The translations under genes and the position numbers were made by a program. The notes beneath the pieces were generated by a model. The model made no database searches and was not told where the DNA came from. It saw nothing but the letters and a program-made list of their open reading frames with translations. A DNA stretch of 64,000 bases from Terebella lapidaria (Eukaryota > Annelida > Polychaeta > Terebellida > Terebellidae): the NCBI GenBank assembly GCA_949152475.1, contig OX424570.1, positions 24,486,694 through 24,550,693 on the forward strand, written 5' to 3'. This document shows, one piece after another, positions 61,385-64,000 of this stretch. Position 1 is the stretch's first letter. Each line of letters begins with the position of its first letter.

Positions 61385-62860
61385 GTTCGTTCATTTCAAT
61401 TCATTCATTTTATTTATTTTGAACTCATGGTTCATATAGTACAAAAATGGTATAACAGCTACATAAAAGAAAAGATCTCAGACAGGAAAAAAATAATTTT
61501 AAAAAAGTGAAAGATAGGTACAGAGTAACAAAGTTCAACTATTACTAGAGTGTAAAGGTACAACAGAATGTACAATACTTTCAAATATTACATTTTTGCT
61601 ACTATGTAGGCGACTCATGAAATGTGACACATGCTTTCTAAGTATTTCACCAAAACTTGGAATATCCAAACCAACAAACATTGCACTGGCACTAGATCTT
61701 TTCGAAATTGACAACAGTCTGATCAAACAATTGTTGTGTGGCGATTTTGCCCTAAGCACGCGGCAGGTGATTGTAAACATAAATGCCATTTATGTGGCCT
61801 TTTCGTACTTGGCCTTGTTTTGACATGCTCCGTTCGAGCGTGCGTTGCCACGGCGACGTATTGTAATTTACGTTCCAGTAAACTATAACAATGGATCGAT
61901 TAAACCTCGCGTGCGCCCTACAGTTTCTGGTGTATTATATATACACTGGAAGCGACTCGTTCGAGGAGATTGTCCAAGATCGAGAGACAGGACGCACACG
62001 AGGCTCACCATGAGCTTTGTGTTCCCTGTTTGTGAGTAGTGGGCTCCTAGAGCCCTGGGGACGATTTCCATGGGGAGGCCCGGGCTGGGAGAGACAAGTT
62101 GCTGACTCGGGGGCCTTCGGCCCTGTGGATCGCCAGCTCTCTCCCTTCCCGGGACGTGTGACAGAGGCTCTGGCCAGCATGTCGGACTGTACGGGGTTCC
62201 GTCCCCGAGGCAGACCGCGGCTCGCCAGGCCCCGCCAGTTAACACCGTAGGGATGAACTAGTTTCTGAACGGTGTCCGTAGGCCTGGGAGTGTCGGGTGG
62301 GCTGTTACCTGGTTACCGTTAATGCTGAAGTAGTTACCGTGTCCGCCGCGACCTCCGGTGAGCGGCCCTGCCGCAAGGATCCGGAATAGCGGATGCGCGT
62401 CCGCAAGGACTCGGATGAGAGAGGACTATCCTCGAGGATCCCGAAGAGCGGACGGTAGTCAATAACTTTACAGTTGTATGCGACTTTGTGAAGTTATACT
62501 ATACATAGGAGCACAGTATAAGCTGGTACAATATGACTTGAACAACATACACTTCACATCGTGAGAATACTCGGAAAATCTTCGAAGAAGCATGTTAGCA
62601 TGTGCATAGAATTTTCTCAGTTGCCTTGTACAGTTTATATCAGTATCAGTGTTACTATCAAACCAAACACCTAGATATTTAGCCTTATCCAAATAAACGA
62701 GTTCATTGACAAAGTCAGCCCTGGGTTTTTTTGTTTTTTTTTACATCTGGGCTTAAAAACCATACACATAGATTTTTTCACATTAAATACAATCCACTTA
62801 ATATTATGTCTCAGTCGCGGATATAGCCCCACTTTCGGAAGAGAGAAAATCACTCAAAGA
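61385..62860 (-). pseudogene. Decayed LINE (non-LTR retrotransposon) 3' end, interrupted
   Basis: On the minus strand, 62853-62468 encodes reverse-transcriptase C-terminal sequence in two frames: FNVKKSMCMVFKPR, a homopolymer-A frameshift, then DKAKYLGVWFDSNTD, LRKFYAHANMLLRRFSEY and CLFKSYCTSLYC-like residues. The continuation is at 61823-61535 (ASAMFVGLDIPSFGEIL, SHFMSRLHSSKN). The 3' tail at about 61395-61430 reads AAATAAATAAAATGAATGAA on the minus strand. The style is CR1/L2/jockey-like. It is 5'-truncated and interrupted by 61830-62465. It is a dead copy. Confidence 0.75.
61830..62465. other. GC-rich insertion inside the LINE
   Basis: About 640 bp of GC-rich DNA unlike its surroundings, lying exactly where the LINE coding sequence breaks. 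On the plus strand it has TATATATACACTGG and, about 60 bp on, CACCATGAGCTTTGTG (a short ORF). It also has CCTAGAGCCCTGGGG and many CGG/GCGG words (CGCAAGGATCCGGA, CGCAAGGACTCGGA). It could be a separate retroposon or part of a gene captured by an element. No protein is recognised. Confidence 0.45.
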
Positions 62861-63826
62861 TGTAAATACTGGTCAATGTTTTTGGGTAATTACTAATTTG
62901 GCTGGGAATTTTGCCTGTTGAGTATAAATTCGGTGTACATATATTAACCATATATATCTCATTGTTTCTGCAACCCATCAGCGGGTCCATACCTCCGACT
63001 GTACATTATTGGACTCACGCTCCCAAAATACCTGAATCCGCACCAGATAAACGTTCATAATTCCATGCTTTTTACCCAGTAAATTTCTTGTTGCTCCTCA
63101 GGACGATTCGAATTTTTATACTTCCCCATCAGGCATCTGGCTATATTCTTTGATTTTGTTTTCAGAATTCTAGTTCGTGTACTGAAAATATACTTAATTG
63201 TTCAACTGAAACAAATTTGGAGGTTTTATCAGAAAGTTTACTAGTATATGCAAAATAGCAATGAGTACTTCCTCAAACAGGGAGTGATTCTTTCGCATTG
63301 GGTTCCTGCCTGATAATATTTAATTTTCGAAGGAGTGGGAGTCATTCATTTGGATGGGAGTCGGGCGTCTCACCCATATTATGTATTTGATAGTTATGCC
63401 AACAAGAAATATATTCAAAGGTGGTTCAACGTTTTGTGATTTATTATTGGTCCCGAGGGTTTTTTAATCGACTCCAGTATCAATTTTGTAAGAAATACAT
63501 CATGGAAGTAAACACCATGAACAGAATTTGACCATAATACAGACATATAAGCTCCATCAACAGACAAGTACTTTGTCTGTAGAGGCCCATTTACACATTT
63601 CAGGTCAGGCATAACTTTGAGATTTAACCTTCAAGGTCATCCAAAGTCAAGTTTAAAGTCACCAAAAGATGTGCTGTATATATGACTTCTTATAACACAA
63701 TCAGCATATGACACAACCTCATCCTTTGGTGCAAGCGTTTGAGCCTCAAAGGTACACATTCCACGTCAGACATTCGGTGACACTCCAGTGATGGAGTATA
63801 CCCCTTTATCATCGGGTCGCCGAACT
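62861..63826. other. Intergenic / possible 3'UTR of a gene to the right
   Basis: AT-rich sequence. On the minus strand AATAAA-type signals occur near 63437-63447 (ACCAATAATAAATCAC), about 390 bp beyond the stop codon at 63827. That would suit the 3'UTR of the partial gene to the right. The rest is featureless. Confidence 0.3.
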
Positions 63827-64000
63827 TTACACTGGTGCCGTGCCTTTCGAAACTTGGCGTCGGTCCAGGGTCGGCCCCCGCTGTTGACTCACAACACAGC
63901 CATGTATGTAAATATCAGGTTCCTGATCTCTGATGACCAGGGTGAGGTGGCTCAACAGTGGGATAAAGCTGACTTCGGGGACGAGGTCTCTCCGAAAGAG
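63827..64000 (-). CDS. Possible 3' end of an unrecognised gene (partial)
   Basis: The minus-strand frame is open from the window edge to a TAA at 63829-63827, 57 codons. It contains DLVPEVSFIPLLSHLTLVIR, DQEPDIYIHGCVVSQ and ends QVSKGTAPV. The other frames have stops within about 55 and 105 bases. Composition is less AT-rich than the flanks. A poly(A)-like signal follows at about 63440. No family is recognised, and it could also be chance or transposon-derived. Confidence 0.35.
   Translation of the reverse strand, partial: LFRRDLVPEVSFIPLLSHLTLVIRDQEPDIYIHGCVVSQQRGPTLDRRQVSKGTAPV

Noticed and set aside
61883..62245. 120-codon minus-strand ORF in the GC-rich insertion
   Set aside because: GC-rich DNA has few stops; overlapping ORFs occur on both strands with no family similarity.

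Overview
This is an animal nuclear genome window: AT-rich, with intron-dense genes bounded by GT-AG sites and large amounts of non-autonomous transposons and satellite DNA. The beta-catenin protein, the style of the repeats (Helentron or pearl-like elements with tandem-repeat cores, AGGTCA-rich satellite) and the gene content point to a marine lophotrochozoan, most likely a mollusc. The species cannot be named from sequence alone.

Layout, left to right. (1) 1-6,696, minus strand: the first nine coding exons of a SEL1L3-like gene (signal peptide, then a LamG/ConA-like domain), running off the left edge. (2) 7,821-10,898, minus: a single-coding-exon C2H2 zinc-finger protein with about 11 fingers. 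(3) 11.28-14.48 kb: a Helentron-like element whose core is a ~134-bp satellite packed with nuclear-receptor half-sites. (4) 15.36-16.46 kb: a 1.1-kb inverted-repeat element. (5) 19.9-29.15 kb, plus: the complete beta-catenin gene (CTNNB1/armadillo), with a 5'UTR exon, 15 coding exons and a poly(A) signal. (6) 30.07-57.44 kb, minus: a complete ULK4 gene of 33 or 34 coding exons. Its introns hold two near-identical 3-kb Helentron-like elements side by side, a 40-bp minisatellite built from one of its own splice donors, a 106-bp satellite, and many MITEs. (7) 57.6-63.0 kb: a MITE-rich duplicated region and a decayed LINE with a GC-rich insertion. (8) 63.83-64.0 kb, minus: the possible 3' end of another gene.

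CTNNB1 and ULK4 are tail to tail, about 2 kb stop to stop. This is the arrangement I know from human chromosome 3p22, so the pair looks like an old conserved bilaterian linkage. Beta-catenin is the Wnt effector and adherens-junction protein. ULK4 is a ciliary (pseudo)kinase with a HEAT/ARM-like C-terminal region. No operon-like relation is implied.

Exon boundaries were deduced by hand from reading-frame phase, splice consensus and remembered similarity to human proteins. For the three named genes every reported junction is phase-consistent, but nothing has been aligned by program. I see no tRNA, rRNA or CRISPR.
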